Shown: positions 1-13,003, numbered from the stretch's first letter. The stretch is DNA of 64,000 nt from Siniperca chuatsi (GCF_020085105.1 NC_058045.1:20597333-20661332), one strand, 5' to 3'. Program-made: numbers and translations. Notes: generated from the letters alone by a model not told the origin.

Positions 1-3000
1 TTGTATGAGAACCTGGATGCCCTTACCTGGCAATATTGACAATGTGATCAGCCCTTCGAGTTTGAGGACTAACCCCCTGGAGGAGCTGCTCCAAGGGCGA
101 AACCAGCAGGGAGGCCTGGCTCTCCCTGAGGAGGTCCATGAACACCACCTCCTTCTGCAGAGCTAAGTCCAGCAGGCACAGGCAGTGCAGCACTGCCGAC
201 TCCAAGTGCTTCTTACCTGTAGGGGAGGAGTAACAGAGAATAAGAACAAACACATACACGCAAGCGATCTCTCTTTCCCTGAGAGCAGCAGCGTATGTTC
301 TCTCACCAGGGAAGGGTGCATAGCTGTCCAGCTGGCGTACACCCTCTTCCAGCAGGCTGAGGCAGAGCGCCAGCATGGGCGAGTCGTTGAGCAGGTGGAA
401 CACGATGCTGTGGCCGGGGGGCTTGTGGGCCGGGACCTGCTCACCCTGCAGCTCCACCATCTCCTGGACAAAGTCTGACGGCTGAGGCTCATAGTCCCGC
501 AGCAGCTTGTGGAACACTTCCAGGACAGCATCAGCAACCTCCCACTGAGAGATGGCAAAGGAAAACATATGAACAGATATATGTGTGGTTCAAAGAGCAC
601 ACATGCGTGTTGCAGGTACATGTCTTCACCTTGTAAAGACACCGGGAGAGAACTACACAGCTCTTTACCTTCTCAGCTGGACGCCGATATGCTCTGGTGG
701 GGAAGGGGAGGAACACAGCATCACGCAAGAAGTTCAGGTAGGGCTGAAAGCCTGGCACGCGTAGCCCCGCACCTAAATTAACAGGCAGGCTGCTCTCGAC
801 CAATGTGCTGGTCAGATGACAGAAGCCTCGTGTCAGGGGATACTCCTCACAGCTTGACTCGATCTCGTTCAGCTCCACCTGAGAGCCCAAAAAACAAATC
901 AGAAAGTTTGCCACCCAAATGTGCATCACCTTACAGGTTATATAACAGTTGAACAAGATGTTTTTTACTCTGATGACATACATAACATTTAAGGATAAGA
1001 CATCACTCACTTCCTGTCTGCACTATTTTGCTTCACAACAACATATTTGGGTCTGAAAAACATTCCCTTTGGGCATCAGTCAAATGTCTTAATGCAGACA
1101 AATTAAAAACGATCCTTCTGTACCAACTAATGAAACATCTTATTTGCCTGTCTTGAAGTTGAGAGAGACAGATTGGGTTGAGTAGTAAAAATCCAGCATC
1201 ACATTCACTAACCACAAAAGACTCACCTCAATTCCAGCTGCCTGCCTCTGTCCTGGGGCTCGTACTGTCTGAAGGATCTGTAGGAAAAGAACAAGAAGTT
1301 ACAAAACTTGAAATCTGATTAAAAAAAATATCTGACAAGATAGCAAGCTGCAAAACTCAAAACAATGTCATAACACATTGTTTTAGATAAAGATGACTGA
1401 CAGTTTACAGTTGTTGTTAGTCTGGTATTATTGACAAAATAAGACCACTTCACAGACTCAATCCTGAGCTTTATATAAATATCAAATGACGAATGTTCAG
1501 TAATTATGTTCATACTTCATATGACAGAAGTAACTCCTTCTTATAAAATCATCAACTAAATTTGTTCAATTCATTTATAATGGCTAACCTGTGTGTATTC
1601 CAGTGACTGCCAGAGTGAAGCAGCGATCTCTGGTGACTTCCCAAAGGCTGCCAGGCAGTACATGAGCTCAGCCTTCAGGACGGGAGGTACGCTGCACTGT
1701 AGCAACCCCAACATCACTACAACTGGGGTCCACTGGGGATGCTCACACAACGCCAGTCGTGCATTTTCACTCTAGGGGGGGCCCCAAAAACAATATAAGG
1801 AATCCAAATAAATTGATCACACAATCTCAACCTTAATGTTGTTTTATAATCCACGTAATATTAGCACGTAAACAAAAATTCCCACCCTTCTAGTAAATGT
1901 TGTATCATCCATACCCATGTAATGATGGTGGTGAGCAACTGCAAAAATGAGGTGAGTCCGTCCAGCTCTCTTTGGGTGATGCCCCTTAGTGGTAGCTGGC
2001 GGTAGTGTGCTGCATCTGGATTTGGAAAGTCTCGTCGCAGGTTCTCATGGTAGAGCATAAGGGAGTGAAAAAAATGTTCCCAAGACACCGGGCTTCCTGA
2101 AACTCCCTGGATGTTGTCACCTGCATATATGTACATGAAGTTTGTTGGTATTCATTTGGATATGTATTAAACTAAAGCAATAGGCTTTTAGAGTCTGATG
2201 TTCATATCACCTAAATTTAAAGTTAAATGAATTAGGATTTGACAGTCTCTACGTCATTCTTTTCATTTTCACTACTGGAAAACATTCAATATTCTAATGA
2301 CAGAAATTCCCAATCCAGATTACCACAAAAGCCAATCAATTTGTCCTTGCCAAAAGGCCAAATTGCATGTCAAATGTTCAACAGTTTCAATTTCAGATAT
2401 CAATCTGAATGTGCTCTTACTGTGTGTAGCTCCGTTGGTTTTAAGCAGGCTGAAGCAGTAGTGGGCACACTGAGGACCATTTGCGAGGCCTTTTAGCATA
2501 CGGAGATAGGAGATATATAGGGTGGAGGGAAGAAGGTCTCCCATCTGACGCACAAACTTGGACAGAACCACCTGCAACAAAGCATACGAAAAGAAGATCA
2601 ACAGAAAGAAGTCAATGGAATTGTAATTTTTCTGTACCAGTCACTTTAATTCTTGGCATGAGGAGAATCAGATTTTTTGTGCAACCAGTGTCCAGAAAAT
2701 ACAGCTCTTACCTGTTTATGTGGAGGCCTTTGCAGTGCCATTCCCAGGTAGGATCCCTGCAGGGAGGTGTGTTGGAGAGACTCTGTGGGACACCAGAACT
2801 CCAGACCCAACTCCAGCCCAAATGAGTCCTTACTGTAAAACTCTCCTATCTGGAAAGACAAAGAAGTAACCAACACTGTGACAAACTTATACCTGTAGTG
2901 TGAGGCCACTGCACACACTTTCCTCACACACTTTTGCTACTGTTTGCTTTCAATGTTGCTCATATAGGAACTGAAGCTTATTCTACTCCTTCTGTCAGTA

Positions 3001-6000
3001 CCTCCATTTTGCAAAACATTATCAGTTAAACCCTAAAAATGTAAAAAGGTGATGTTAGCTGATATGTGTATGTATGTGTGCATGTGTTTGTGAAAAAGAC
3101 TGACGAGGATCATGAGGTGGTCTAAGTCCTTGCGTAACGATGATGGAAGCTCACTGTCCATCTGTAGGGACATGTGCACCAGACGGGCATCCTCATCAGC
3201 ACGGTTACGAAGCTGTTTCACCTACAAAGACAGCAAAAAAGATGTTAATCAAATGTCTAATCCTGACAGGCTGACACTAAAACATGATATCCATACAAAT
3301 CTGCCTCTTATTTAACTATAAACATTGGTAGTGGACACCTGTGGCTTCTCTCACCTTCATTGGCATGAGTGCCAGGAAGTCTGTGATGAGTGAATGGAGC
3401 CGGCGGATGTAAAATTCTTCCTGGGCAAAACTCTCACATCCCAGCATGCCCTCCTTCATAAACAGGAAGACATCTCCGAGTAGAGCCTGGTCAGCCAGAG
3501 CCTCATCTGCCTCGGTGAACTCAACCAGGGCTGCAAAACACACACACAAAAAAAAATTACTACATTTAAATGGATACTATCTTTAAGCTACTATTTTTGA
3601 GAACTCATATTCCTTCAAAAAAAATTCTTCAAACAGCCAGAAGGCATATTTAATGCATGCAAGAAATGGGGCCCTTACCACATCCCTGTGGTAGCTGAGA
3701 AAGGACCCTGAGAGACAGAGCCCAGGTCAATCGGCACACAGCCTGCAGGCCTGGAAGCTTCCACGGCTGGCCGTCCATCAGACGACTGTGCACTGCGGAC
3801 ACATACTGCCTCTCAGTCAGCAACGGCAGTGTCTGGAGCAGATCTAGAAGAACACAACACACAGAGACAATCCTTCACTAGCTGTAAAAGCAAAACACTG
3901 AAACTAATAGCAATCTTATGCATTGCAACACATAGTAAGTTCAATCAAAGTTAAAATTATAGACATAAGTATTTAACATGTTCTCACCTTCTCTATCTTC
4001 TGTTCCCTGTTCCACGAAGCTGACATCCAAGCAGTAGAGCAGTGCCATGACCAGAGCCAGGTTCACACTGTCCAATGAGCCATCAGCTTGAGCTGTCACT
4101 GTCTCCAGGTGGCCAATAAGAGCCAGAGTGTCATCTTTAGTCAAAGGTGATTGGCAGGTCCATGAAAACAGGCTGTCTGCCAGAGCCTGTCGGGATTCTT
4201 TGATGAGGTCAGAAACCTGGGGACGAGAAAGGGAGTTAAACGCTGTCCGTATTCCTCCCTGTATATTCCTGCACTCCATGTTTCCACTTCAGCTACAACA
4301 GAAAGCTACTGGCTTTGCACGAATCAAGTATGATAGAAAATTAATATATTGCGAAAATGATTTTCTGTATTTCAAATAAACTTTTTAAAATTTGCTCCCA
4401 CCTCTTTCCTGTGCTTTTCATTGCCCAGTCCACGCTCCTTCTGCAGCCGTTCAAACTCACGCGTCACACTTATCTCTGACACCAAGATTAGGATGCGTTT
4501 GGTCAGACCCTGGTTCATCAGGTCATCTGTAAAACGCGTCGTCAAAGCCACCAGCTCTCCACTGAGTGAGAAAACCAACAACAGCACAGGTGAATAGCAA
4601 GAACACACGAGTATTAAGATAAAAAACAACAACAACAGGACCATAACATGCTCATCATGGACCTTTAAAAGCACCTGTCAATATTTGAATGTACTACTTG
4701 TAGATAGCATTATTACCTCAGATCCAGGGTGAAGGTCTTGCCATGGCGTGACTGGATAAGTGTGCGCAGGGAGTTCGCCACACAAAGCTTTCCATCCCAG
4801 TAGAGCAGCACAGCTACTAGACCTCGTGTCAGACCTGGAAAATGGGGCTGCTGGTGCTCACCTGGACAAAGAAAAATATATTCAGAGAATCAATTGTGTG
4901 AAATGTCAATGTCTTTACTACTGAAAGTTATGCAAGGCTTTGTCTCCAAACCATGGATTTGATAAGGATTGTGTGAGTGCTGTATTTATAAACACAAAAT
5001 ACAACATAATACACGGTCACCAAACTTCCTACATAACTGTCTATATAAATTTGCTTACAAGTCAAGTCTTTTTCTTATGTCCACTTTACCTGCTAACAGA
5101 AGCTCCAAAGCTGCCAACTCTCCAATATCAAACAAATCACTGAGGATGAAGGCCTCTTTGAGAAGCTGCTCTGGAAGGAGCCGTGACCCCTGCTGACCTT
5201 GGATGGCGATGCCTTCTGTGCTGGCTTTACGCACCTTCTCTCTCTGTTCTGCACTTTTTGGCTGAAAATTAAGAGAAGACCTGGCGTTATTATCATTACA
5301 GTCTCAGAAGACACACTGCATATAAAAAAATGCAGACTACACAGGAAGAATACAATTGTAACATTCAAAAGTGATATGACAGTCATTACAAAGGATGTGT
5401 CTCACCGGGTTCCTAAAGAGTGAGAGAAAGTGTGCTTTGTGTTTCTTCAACTGCAGGTCCAGGAGGTGGACGCTCTCTGGCTGTCTCCTCAACACTGCCC
5501 CATCCACTGTTTCCCACAACTCCTTCAGCGGCCCCCACAGACTGGCTCCTAGGTAGGTAAACAGGCTTTCAAAAGGTCTTGTCTCATCACACATGCACAG
5601 AACTGATTTATATCACTCCTACTGTGCCAATTTCTTCTTCAAAACCATACCTAGCGTTGGTATCTCTTGCTTTATGCATTTTGTGTATCCCATATGACTG
5701 CACTCACACTTGGATTTTGGCAAGAGTCAAATTCTATTCTGGCAACATAATGTCAGTGAATCATCTTTTATGCAATAGTCCTGTATAATCTGACGTAAAA
5801 GACAAACCGATGTTGGGAAGTGACTTTTTTCATGCTGTTCACATTGTGAACAAAGAGTAATAAAGTACAAATATGATGCTGATGTATAAACACCCTACAG
5901 TTTTATAAAGACTGCTAAAAGATGGTCCTGTTATTGACAGTAAATGGCAATACAGTGAACTTACCTAAATATTACATTACTTACATTCTTCTTTAATATA

Positions 6001-6640
6001 AGTGTTTTACCTTCTACGTTTGTTATTGTAGCTTTAGCCTCATTATTCAATTACACAGTGTTTACTGATTATCGTATTACAAACCCCCCAGGATGCTTAG
6101 CTGTCACTAAGCAACATCAATCAGGCCTGTACAAATAAATCTGACCAACGTCACCAGTAAACAATTGACACTGACAGCAGTGTGCCAGGTAGTGATGCCA
6201 AACATTTGCTTGTGCCAAGTCAGTTTGTTTGAGTTTTACATCCAAATAAGTAGTTAAACTCGTCTGCTGACCCATCAGTCGAGTGTTGCGTCTGAGAAAT
6301 CATAACTATAGAACTGGTTCTAATGTGAAAATGTGTTAACGCTAACATTAGATGTAAACGTGTTTGCCCACCGATTACTAGTTTAACCAACGTTAGCTAA
6401 CCTACGTTTACTTGCAAGCTAGGCTAGGTTAGCCTAGCAGCCCGAGCCTGAACTTGAGTGAACCATTACCATGCGGTAAAAACGTATGACATGCGAGAAA
6501 ACTGACACTAAAAACAAATATGTACGTGCTTATCTGTGAAATACCAATTACTAGCAACCGCTAGAAATGAACACAATTCAGTTACACTTAGTGAAAGAAA
6601 TGTCGTTCATACCCGAATTTACCGCCATCTGCGCCGCCAT
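1..6640 (-). CDS. nup205: Nucleoporin NUP205, 5' part (gene runs off the left edge)
   Basis: NUP205 is a large alpha-solenoid scaffold protein of the inner ring of the nuclear pore complex. Eighteen coding exons can be read on the minus strand: 6640-6613, 5548-5406, 5261-5090, 4861-4717, 4561-4402, 4216-3988, 3843-3679, 3530-3355, 3221-3105, 2849-2712, 2571-2421, 2120-1915, 1771-1589, 1277-1227, 878-669, 544-307, 216-27 and 12-1. Together they encode about 904 residues, roughly 45% of the ~2,010-residue human protein. Diagnostic segments are SLWGPLKELWE near the N terminus, RFTDDLMNQGLT, KDDTLALIGHLE, DFLALMPMKV, QMGDLLPSTLYISYL and SPVSWEHFFHSLMLYHENLR. The start is the ATG at 6640; a second in-frame ATG lies four codons later. 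Every exon is bounded by AG/GT. The gene is head-to-head with agk, sharing the 6641-7243 interval. The identification is by remembered similarity over nearly every exon, so it is very secure. Confidence 0.97.
5549..6612 (-). other. Intron 1 of nup205, no gene seen
   Basis: This 1.06 kb intron separates the 28-nt first coding exon from exon 2. I see no coding exon or clear repeat on either strand. It holds several GCTAAC/AACGTTA-type words near 6340-6420, close to the promoter. Confidence 0.7.
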
Positions 6641-7243
6641 GATACGCTCAGAAAATTGGACAGAAGCTTATGGGCTTGTGCCGGTGTGAAATTTAAAATG
6701 ATGAATTCTATAAACTTCTTTGGTCATATTTGTTCAACAAAAAATCGCCTGTTCTAGTTCAGTGTCTATATTGGGTAATACAATCTGTAAAAGTAGTTTA
6801 AACATTGACATAATTTTGTATAATATCTTCAGGCGAGGTCCTCGGATCGTTGGAGCCGTCTAGCTGGATGGGAATTGTAGTTTATTAGTGCAGATTAACT
6901 CAAGAAGTAATTTAATTGGCTTTCCTGTGGATTTTATTTTTTATTTTACAAATTACGTTCTCTTTCAAATATTATTTTCTATATATAATGATAAAGCAAT
7001 ATTTGTGTTCCGCTGAAACGCGTTAATGAGCCACATGTAGCACGAACGAACATTGGTTCCGCCCTGTGTCTTTCCGTACTGTTTTGACGTTACACCAATT
7101 TGTCCATGCTATGCTAGTATGACAGTTGTGGGTCCGTGACCGCTGGGATGGAAATTTGTCATTCATGACTTTAAAACATCATTGCCACCGTAAATGTAGC
7201 ACCGCATTAAAATAGAGGGTTTGGGGACATTTTAATCAAAACC
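6641..7243. promoter_or_regulatory. Divergent nup205-agk promoter region
   Basis: Only 603 bp separate the two start codons, which point away from each other, so one bidirectional promoter is likely. I see no obvious TATA box at either start. Candidate elements are a ZNF143/Staf-like word at 6867-6881, a CCGCCC GC box near 7060 and a CRE-like TGACGTTA near 7085. Transcription start sites cannot be placed from sequence alone. Confidence 0.65.
6867..6881 (-). promoter_or_regulatory. ZNF143/Staf (SBS) binding-site candidate
   Basis: Read on the minus strand this is ACTACAATTCCCA, which matches the core of the vertebrate ZNF143/Staf consensus. That motif is typical of bidirectional housekeeping promoters. 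It sits about 230 bp upstream of the nup205 start and 360 bp upstream of the agk start. Occupancy is inferred, not shown. Confidence 0.6.
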
Positions 7244-10200
7244 ATGGCTCGGGTTGTGAAAGTGTTTCGGACTCTGCGAAATCACTGGAAGAAGTCCACA
7301 TTTGCAGTGTGCGTCCTGTCTTATGGGGGCCACTGGCTCTATGGTAAACACTGGTGAGTATCTCAGGTTATGCTATTTCCACGGATTAATTATTATAATA
7401 ATATAATGATATGGTAGCCAGTTTTAGATAGAGTACATGCCTGTTCGTTTATCTTACATTATGTGTCTTGTATTATCAGTGACAATGTTCTGCGGAGAGA
7501 GGCTTGTCTGATGGCCAGGGTAAGACATCACTTATTTTTGCACATAAATTGCCAGCCAAAGACATCATATAAACCAAACCCTTCATAAAAGTACCTATTA
7601 GTCATCATCATCACAATCTCTGTTAGGAATTTGGGCGTCAACAGATAGCACCACAGGAGCGGCTGAGGAAAGCAACAGTGATCTTGAACCCTGCAGCTTG
7701 CAGTGGGTAAGAAGACCTTCTCACTGACAGTTTTGTCTGGATTTCAGACATAAGTTTTTCTCAGAATATTTACAACTTTCTGTCTCAATCTTCTATAGGA
7801 AAGCCAACAACCTGTTTGAAAAGAATGCTGCTCCTATTTTACACCTGGCTGGTGTGGAGATTACAATAGTAAAGGTATAATTAGCTTTTCCCCCTATTAG
7901 TGCTATTAGTGGCTCAAGTCAGGATCCCTTTGTGTGACACCATGATTATATATTCCTCTACAGACAGATTATGAAGGCCAGGCAAAAAAACTGATGGAAC
8001 TCATGGAACAGACAGACATGCTGATCGTGGCCGGAGGGGATGGCACCTTGCAGGAAGTCATCACAGGCTTACTGCGAAGGCCAGATCAGGTAGGTGTCAC
8101 ACAGTTATATTGTCTTGAGCTGTCATCAGGGTTTGGTTTACGGCTAATTTGCAAAACGAGATGAGGACAACATAATCCAAACTTTTCTTTTAATGATGTC
8201 ACTGATGGGTGTGTAATGACTACAGGACACACTCAGTAACACGCCGATTGGATTCATTCCACTGGGCTCTCACAATTCCCTGAGTCCAAGTCTTCACCTC
8301 CTCAGTGACAACAAGGTCAAGTAAGTATCTCATCTTTATCATACCTAAAGATGCAGATTTTATCATCACACAATCCCATGATAGACTGTGTATTGGATGT
8401 GTCTCACAAAGTAAATATACGCATATGGGTATGGTATGAGTTTCCTCATAAGTAACTTAAACAAATTTTTCTACCTTTTATATATTTTCCAGAGACATAA
8501 CATCAGCAACACTGTCCATTCTGAAGGGAGAAACTGTACCTCTGGATGTGCTACAAATCAAAGTGAGAAACTGCTTCTGTTTCCATTACAAAGCCTCAAA
8601 GTTATGAATTTGGTGTTTATCTGGAATGCAGATGGTTGCTTTTGTCAGTATTTGTTTTCAGGTCAAATTAACCGATCATTTAAGGAATTTGTTGTGAAAT
8701 AATTCATCAAATAGGATAATTAATTGAAATGGTCATGATAGTTTATTGTTTTTGCAGTGCAGTAAGATATTATATGTCAGCACTTGGACAGAAATTAAAT
8801 TTTGTCTTATTTCTAGGGGGAGACAGAGCAGCCAGTCTTCGCTCTGATGGGACTACGTTGGGGTGCGTTTAGAGATGTGGCTGCAACAATCAGCAAGTAA
8901 GATTACACAACGGGCACTCGGATTATAACCCTGGGTAAACCATGACATAATTCCCCATACAAAAGAGTAATTAACCATATTTCCCCATAGATATTGGTAC
9001 CTTGGACCACTGAAGACAAATGCAGCACATTGGTTTAGTACTCTTCGGGTAAGGCTGTATTTTTTGTCTTAACATGGTTGGGTTAGAACAATATATTGAA
9101 CCAGTTTTGGCCTTTTATAAAATATTGATATTGGAAAGCCACGTCAGCTACCGCCAATGTGATAAAGATTGCTCCCTGGGTTCTTTTGTGTAACTCTTAA
9201 GTTATGACTTTGCTAAGTACATTTTCTCTCATAGGAGGTGTCCATGACATGTATCGCCTATTTTCTACTATCACTCTGCCTTAAACATCTGTTAACCTGA
9301 AAAAAATGTCTTAAGTGTAGGTTTCAGTGTAATCCTACTATACTATAAAGATCCAAATGTTGTCCAAAGTTTTCCATCCAATATATTGTCAATTTGTCAA
9401 TAAGACACTGAATACCTGAAAACATATTGGCGTCATTTTAGTCAAGTTTAAAATATTGAATATCTACGCAAAATCTGGGCAATCAGCAACCTCAGTAAAA
9501 CACATCATTATCTTATCGAATCAGTAGTCTATAACATACAGTAGACATCATGAGGTTATTGCTATATTTCATGGCTCCCCCTGTCACCCATGACTGTTGT
9601 AATTCTGTGGCTGCTGTTGTATTTTAATCTTACACTGTTGTAAAATCTCTCAGGAGTGGCCCCTGGTCCGTGAGGTCTCAGTGTCCTACTCGGCTCCCAG
9701 CCTTCGGCCCCCTGACCTGGCCGCCCACAAGCCCCCCAGACCCAACCTGCTCCACCGCATCGCCCGCAGACTCAAAAACTACTGGAACCCTCCTGTTGAA
9801 GGTAGTGTATGTTATTGTGTTGATATTTGGATCACAGCATGGCAACATGGCACCAAATCCCAACGGTAAAATATTGTATTGAGTTGTATTTTTGGTTTGT
9901 GTGTGTGTGTTTGCTCAGAGCCTCCAAAAGTGGAAGAGCCAGAGGAGTGGAAGGAGCAGCAGCTGTCGACGTTAGAGCTGTTTATTCAAACGCACAACAA
10001 AAACCCAGTGGAGAGGGTCAGTCCAAAAATAATTGTATTTAAAAATCCTTGTACCTGAGTACTTGAATGCTGACATGATCCCATTGAACTCCATCTGCCT
10101 TGTTTTAATCTTTGATTTTTTTAAATATGTTTTTTCTATTTATTTGAACTTGCAGCGGCTAAATGACTCCCTGATGATCTGTGCAGAACCGGACAACTTC

Positions 10201-10719
10201 ACTGTGGGCGAGTTCATCACTGTCGGGTTAGTAGTTTCAGTTTTTTATTAGTCTGCTGCAAACAGAACACCGTCAAGGCAATATACATTATATGAAAGCT
10301 CATGTTTCGGTAAATTCAAAAGAATGTAAATGTTCTTCATTATAGAAATAAAAAAGAAGAGGACCCCACTGTATTCACTAAAAACTCCACACGCCTGGAA
10401 GCCAGTGCTTGCCGGCTGCAGCTGCCAGAGGTCAGAAACCCTTTATATGACTTGGTCCTATTTCATTGTGTCTCGTCAAATCAAAACAATTTTAGGATTG
10501 TGCCAATATTAGTCATTTTACCTTCTAAAGCTCAGTATATTCATTTTTGTCTTGACATTGAACGTTAATGTCCTGACCCCGCAGGGTGCCAGCGGCTTCT
10601 ACAACATCGACAACGAGGAGTATGAAGCCATGCCTGTAGAGGTAAGGCTGTTGCCACGGAAACTGCGCTTCTACATCAGTCCAGAGCGCAGAGAGCAGTT
10701 CCTCTCACAGATGCAGTGA
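7244..10719 (+). CDS. agk: Acylglycerol kinase, mitochondrial (AGK)
   Basis: AGK phosphorylates monoacylglycerol and diacylglycerol to lysophosphatidic and phosphatidic acid. It also serves as a subunit of the TIM22 carrier-import complex in the inner mitochondrial membrane. Fourteen coding exons: 7244-7353, 7480-7519, 7627-7706, 7799-7874, 7964-8089, 8226-8320, 8493-8562, 8817-8896, 8991-9048, 9654-9801, 9919-10016, 10156-10226, 10346-10430 and 10585-10719. They give 423 aa (human 422). The N terminus carries a hydrophobic stretch ([15 protein letters not shown], residues ~20-34) that acts as the membrane anchor. The DAGK catalytic domain follows, with [13 protein letters not shown] at ~70 and the nucleotide-binding GGDGTLQEV at ~130. 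The C-terminal [17 protein letters not shown] block is a hallmark of the family. The long 3' UTR ends near an AATAAA at 11056. Divergent from nup205 and convergent with dennd11. Confidence 0.97.
9049..9653 (+). other. Intron 9 of agk, nothing recognised
   Basis: This 605 bp intron, the longest in agk, is AT-rich. I see no exon, RNA gene or known repeat in it. Confidence 0.6.
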
Positions 10720-11055
10720 TGAAAAAGAACATTAAATCAGAAAGGAGACTAGAAGAGCGAGACAAAAACTGGACTCGAGAAATACAAAAGCAAAGAACCA
10801 GGTGCCATGAAACTTTTGAGGTCAATCTGAAAATGGATGTCTGCTTTGCCAGCAGTTTTAAATGATCGTGAAGTACTATTGGTTTGTCTGTTTTACTGAA
10901 GTTGCTACAATTATGAGGAGTACATTACATGTTGATGTAAATGAAAGGACCATGGCTTTGTTTCTTTAAGCCAGTAACCCATGTACAGGTTGTCTTACAA
11001 ATGGTCTTTATGTTTACTGAATAGTTTACTATTGTCATCACATTTGAACTTGGTC

Positions 11056-11061
11056 AATAAA
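11056..11061 (+). terminator. Poly(A) signal of agk
   Basis: A canonical AATAAA lies 337 nt past the agk stop codon and is followed by a T-rich stretch. It is the first such hexamer after the stop, so the transcript probably ends near 11080. Confidence 0.7.
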
Positions 11062-11724
11062 AATAATGTTTGTCCAATTCGTCACAAAGTGTTTTTATAC
11101 CAGTTTGACATTTAGTATCAGTAGTATAGCATTTGCAGATGCCTGGTTTAGATAAGGAGTACAGGAGTGAGGGGGCCACTAAGTTGTCATAGAGAGGTAA
11201 AGGACAGTAAATCAATAGAAGCCAAGCACAAAGAACAGTCTGAAGTGTAGGATTGGATAATATGTTGTTGTGGTGTAGCTACTTCACTCGGGTGAACGTC
11301 AGTGCTTTGAGCTGGCTGTGACTAGCTACTGGGGCTCAGAAGAGTATGGATATGTTTGGAGGTATATAGATGAATGACTATGGTAGAATATAGGGATGCT
11401 GCAGCATTCTGAATGTGTTGCAAATGCCTAAGATCTTGGACCAGGATTTAGGCTGTGGTGAGGATGGGTCTGATCTGACAGATGGTGTAGATAGCAAATC
11501 TGCAGGATTAAGCAAGTGGCTGCATCGCAGGCCTCTTATCATATTTGTTTAGGAAAACACAAAGGGAGGCTCACGGTTTTATTTTGGTCGTGTTAATCGT
11601 GGTGGAATTCCAGTGGCACATTTAAGTACAATTTTGAGGTATTTATACTTTACAATTATAATGCTACTTTGTACTTCTACTCCACTACGTTTTAAAGGGA
11701 CATGTTTTACTTTTTATTCCACTA

Positions 11725-11921
11725 AGATGGTGTAGTCCCTCATTCGTCCAGGAGTGTTCTATCGTAGAAAAGGTTTCAGTCGTAGTCATCTGGACACTGT
11801 TATCAGAATCAAGACGTTTCGGCTCCCATCCGGAAGTCATTCTCAATTGTCATTCACACACACGAAACGTCTTGATTCTGAAACAGTGTCCAGATGACTA
11901 CGACTGAAACCTTTTCTACGA
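11725..11921. mobile_element. Foldback insertion, possibly a Penelope-like fragment
   Basis: Two arms (11761-11821 and 11863-11922) of about 60 nt are reverse complements with a single one-base indel, separated by a ~41-nt loop. The insertion is flanked by a 14-bp direct repeat (11711-11724 and 11922-11935, one mismatch) of the host element, which indicates target-site duplication. The arm words (CGAAACGTCTT, CCAGATGACTACGACTG) are common in teleost genomes. They resemble what I remember of Penelope-like element ends, which can integrate with one half inverted. The family is uncertain. Confidence 0.55.
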
Positions 11922-12038
11922 TTTTTACTCCACTACATTTATTTGACAGCTTTAGTTACTAGTTACTTTGTATATTGAGATTCTACGTACAATGATCAAC
12001 TTGATTTCAATTTTAACATAAATATAGTGAACTGTTAT

Positions 12039-12492
12039 AGGGGTACCCCAGAGATTTAGTATTACACTTCTATATAGTTGGAGGATTCACAAGAGACATA
12101 TAAAACTAAAGAATGGTCAAAATTGGAGCAGCAGAGGCCGACATATCCTTACTTTTAGTCCCTAGTATGTTTCAAGCTTTAAAAGTGCTGGATCCTACAT
12201 TTCCCATAATGCAACTGGGTAGCATCTTTAATTAGACCCTTAATGGTCACTTCTTTCAAACCCCCACACAGTTTGTAACAGAAGTGATGCTTTTTTTTTG
12301 GGTTAAAAAGTTTCAAGCCCAAGCAGAAAAAATAACCCTGATGATGTCATCAGGGTTGTTTTGTTTGTTTTTTTTCAACTTTAGAAAGCTCCTCCAGAGC
12401 CACAGAAGAAATACAACTGTTTTCACAGGCTAAGTAGTACTCCTCTTGGCAAGTAAACTGAACTTCATTTGTAAAAGCAGTGGAGTGCCCCT
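12039..12492. mobile_element. Teleost MITE nested in the hAT element
   Basis: This ~450 bp block interrupts the hAT element: host sequence resumes at 'tctaccagtttataaag' right after it. Its two ends are imperfect inverted repeats (AGGGGTACCCCAG and, reversed, AGGGGCACTCCAC). It has no coding capacity. I recognise the internal text as a dispersed teleost repeat but cannot name its superfamily with confidence. Confidence 0.55.
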
Positions 12493-13003
12493 TTAATCTA
12501 CCAGTTTATAAAGTAGTTAAACTTGGCACCACCTCAACCAACTACAAAAGTAAAATACTGCTTATATGCTAAAGCATCAGTAATAAATATTAAATAATAA
12601 AATACATAATACAACACTCGTAGGAGGTGGGGGGGGCATTTTTCTGCATAATGAGTACTTTCACTACCACTTCTGTACTTTTACTAAAGAATTATTTTGA
12701 ACACAGGACTTTTATTTGTAACAAAGTATTTTTACACTGTTATATTGCTGCTTTTACTTGAAGGATCCAAATACTACACCACTGGGTAATGGTGAGGGAA
12801 CATGAGGACGTCTGTCTTGTCCAGATCGTCCTGAAAGTTGTTTTGTGCTTAAGATGTGTATTGGAAAGCAATGAAAGCAGTGATCCTGGTGAGAGAGGGA
12901 AGAGAGAGGTGTAGGTGGAGTAGGCTTATGAAAGAAATAAGAGGAAAATAGTTATGCAGGGTTAGAAGCAAAGGATTAGATAACACCTAAACTGTATGAA
13001 TGT

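Larger units (their letters stand above)
11611..12784 (+). mobile_element. Tol2-like non-autonomous hAT element, with two later insertions
   Basis: The ends are CAGTGGCAC and its near-complement CACCACTG. The body is full of the ACTTAAGTA/AGTAC and 'tactccactacatt' words that I recognise from a very abundant teleost hAT-type (Tol2-like) MITE. The first ~130 bp and last ~300 bp follow the remembered consensus. Between them sit a 197-bp foldback insertion (11725-11921) and a second MITE (12039-12492). No transposase remains. The 8-bp flanks do not form a clear duplication, so the insertion is not recent. Exact family name is from memory, not a search. Confidence 0.7.
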
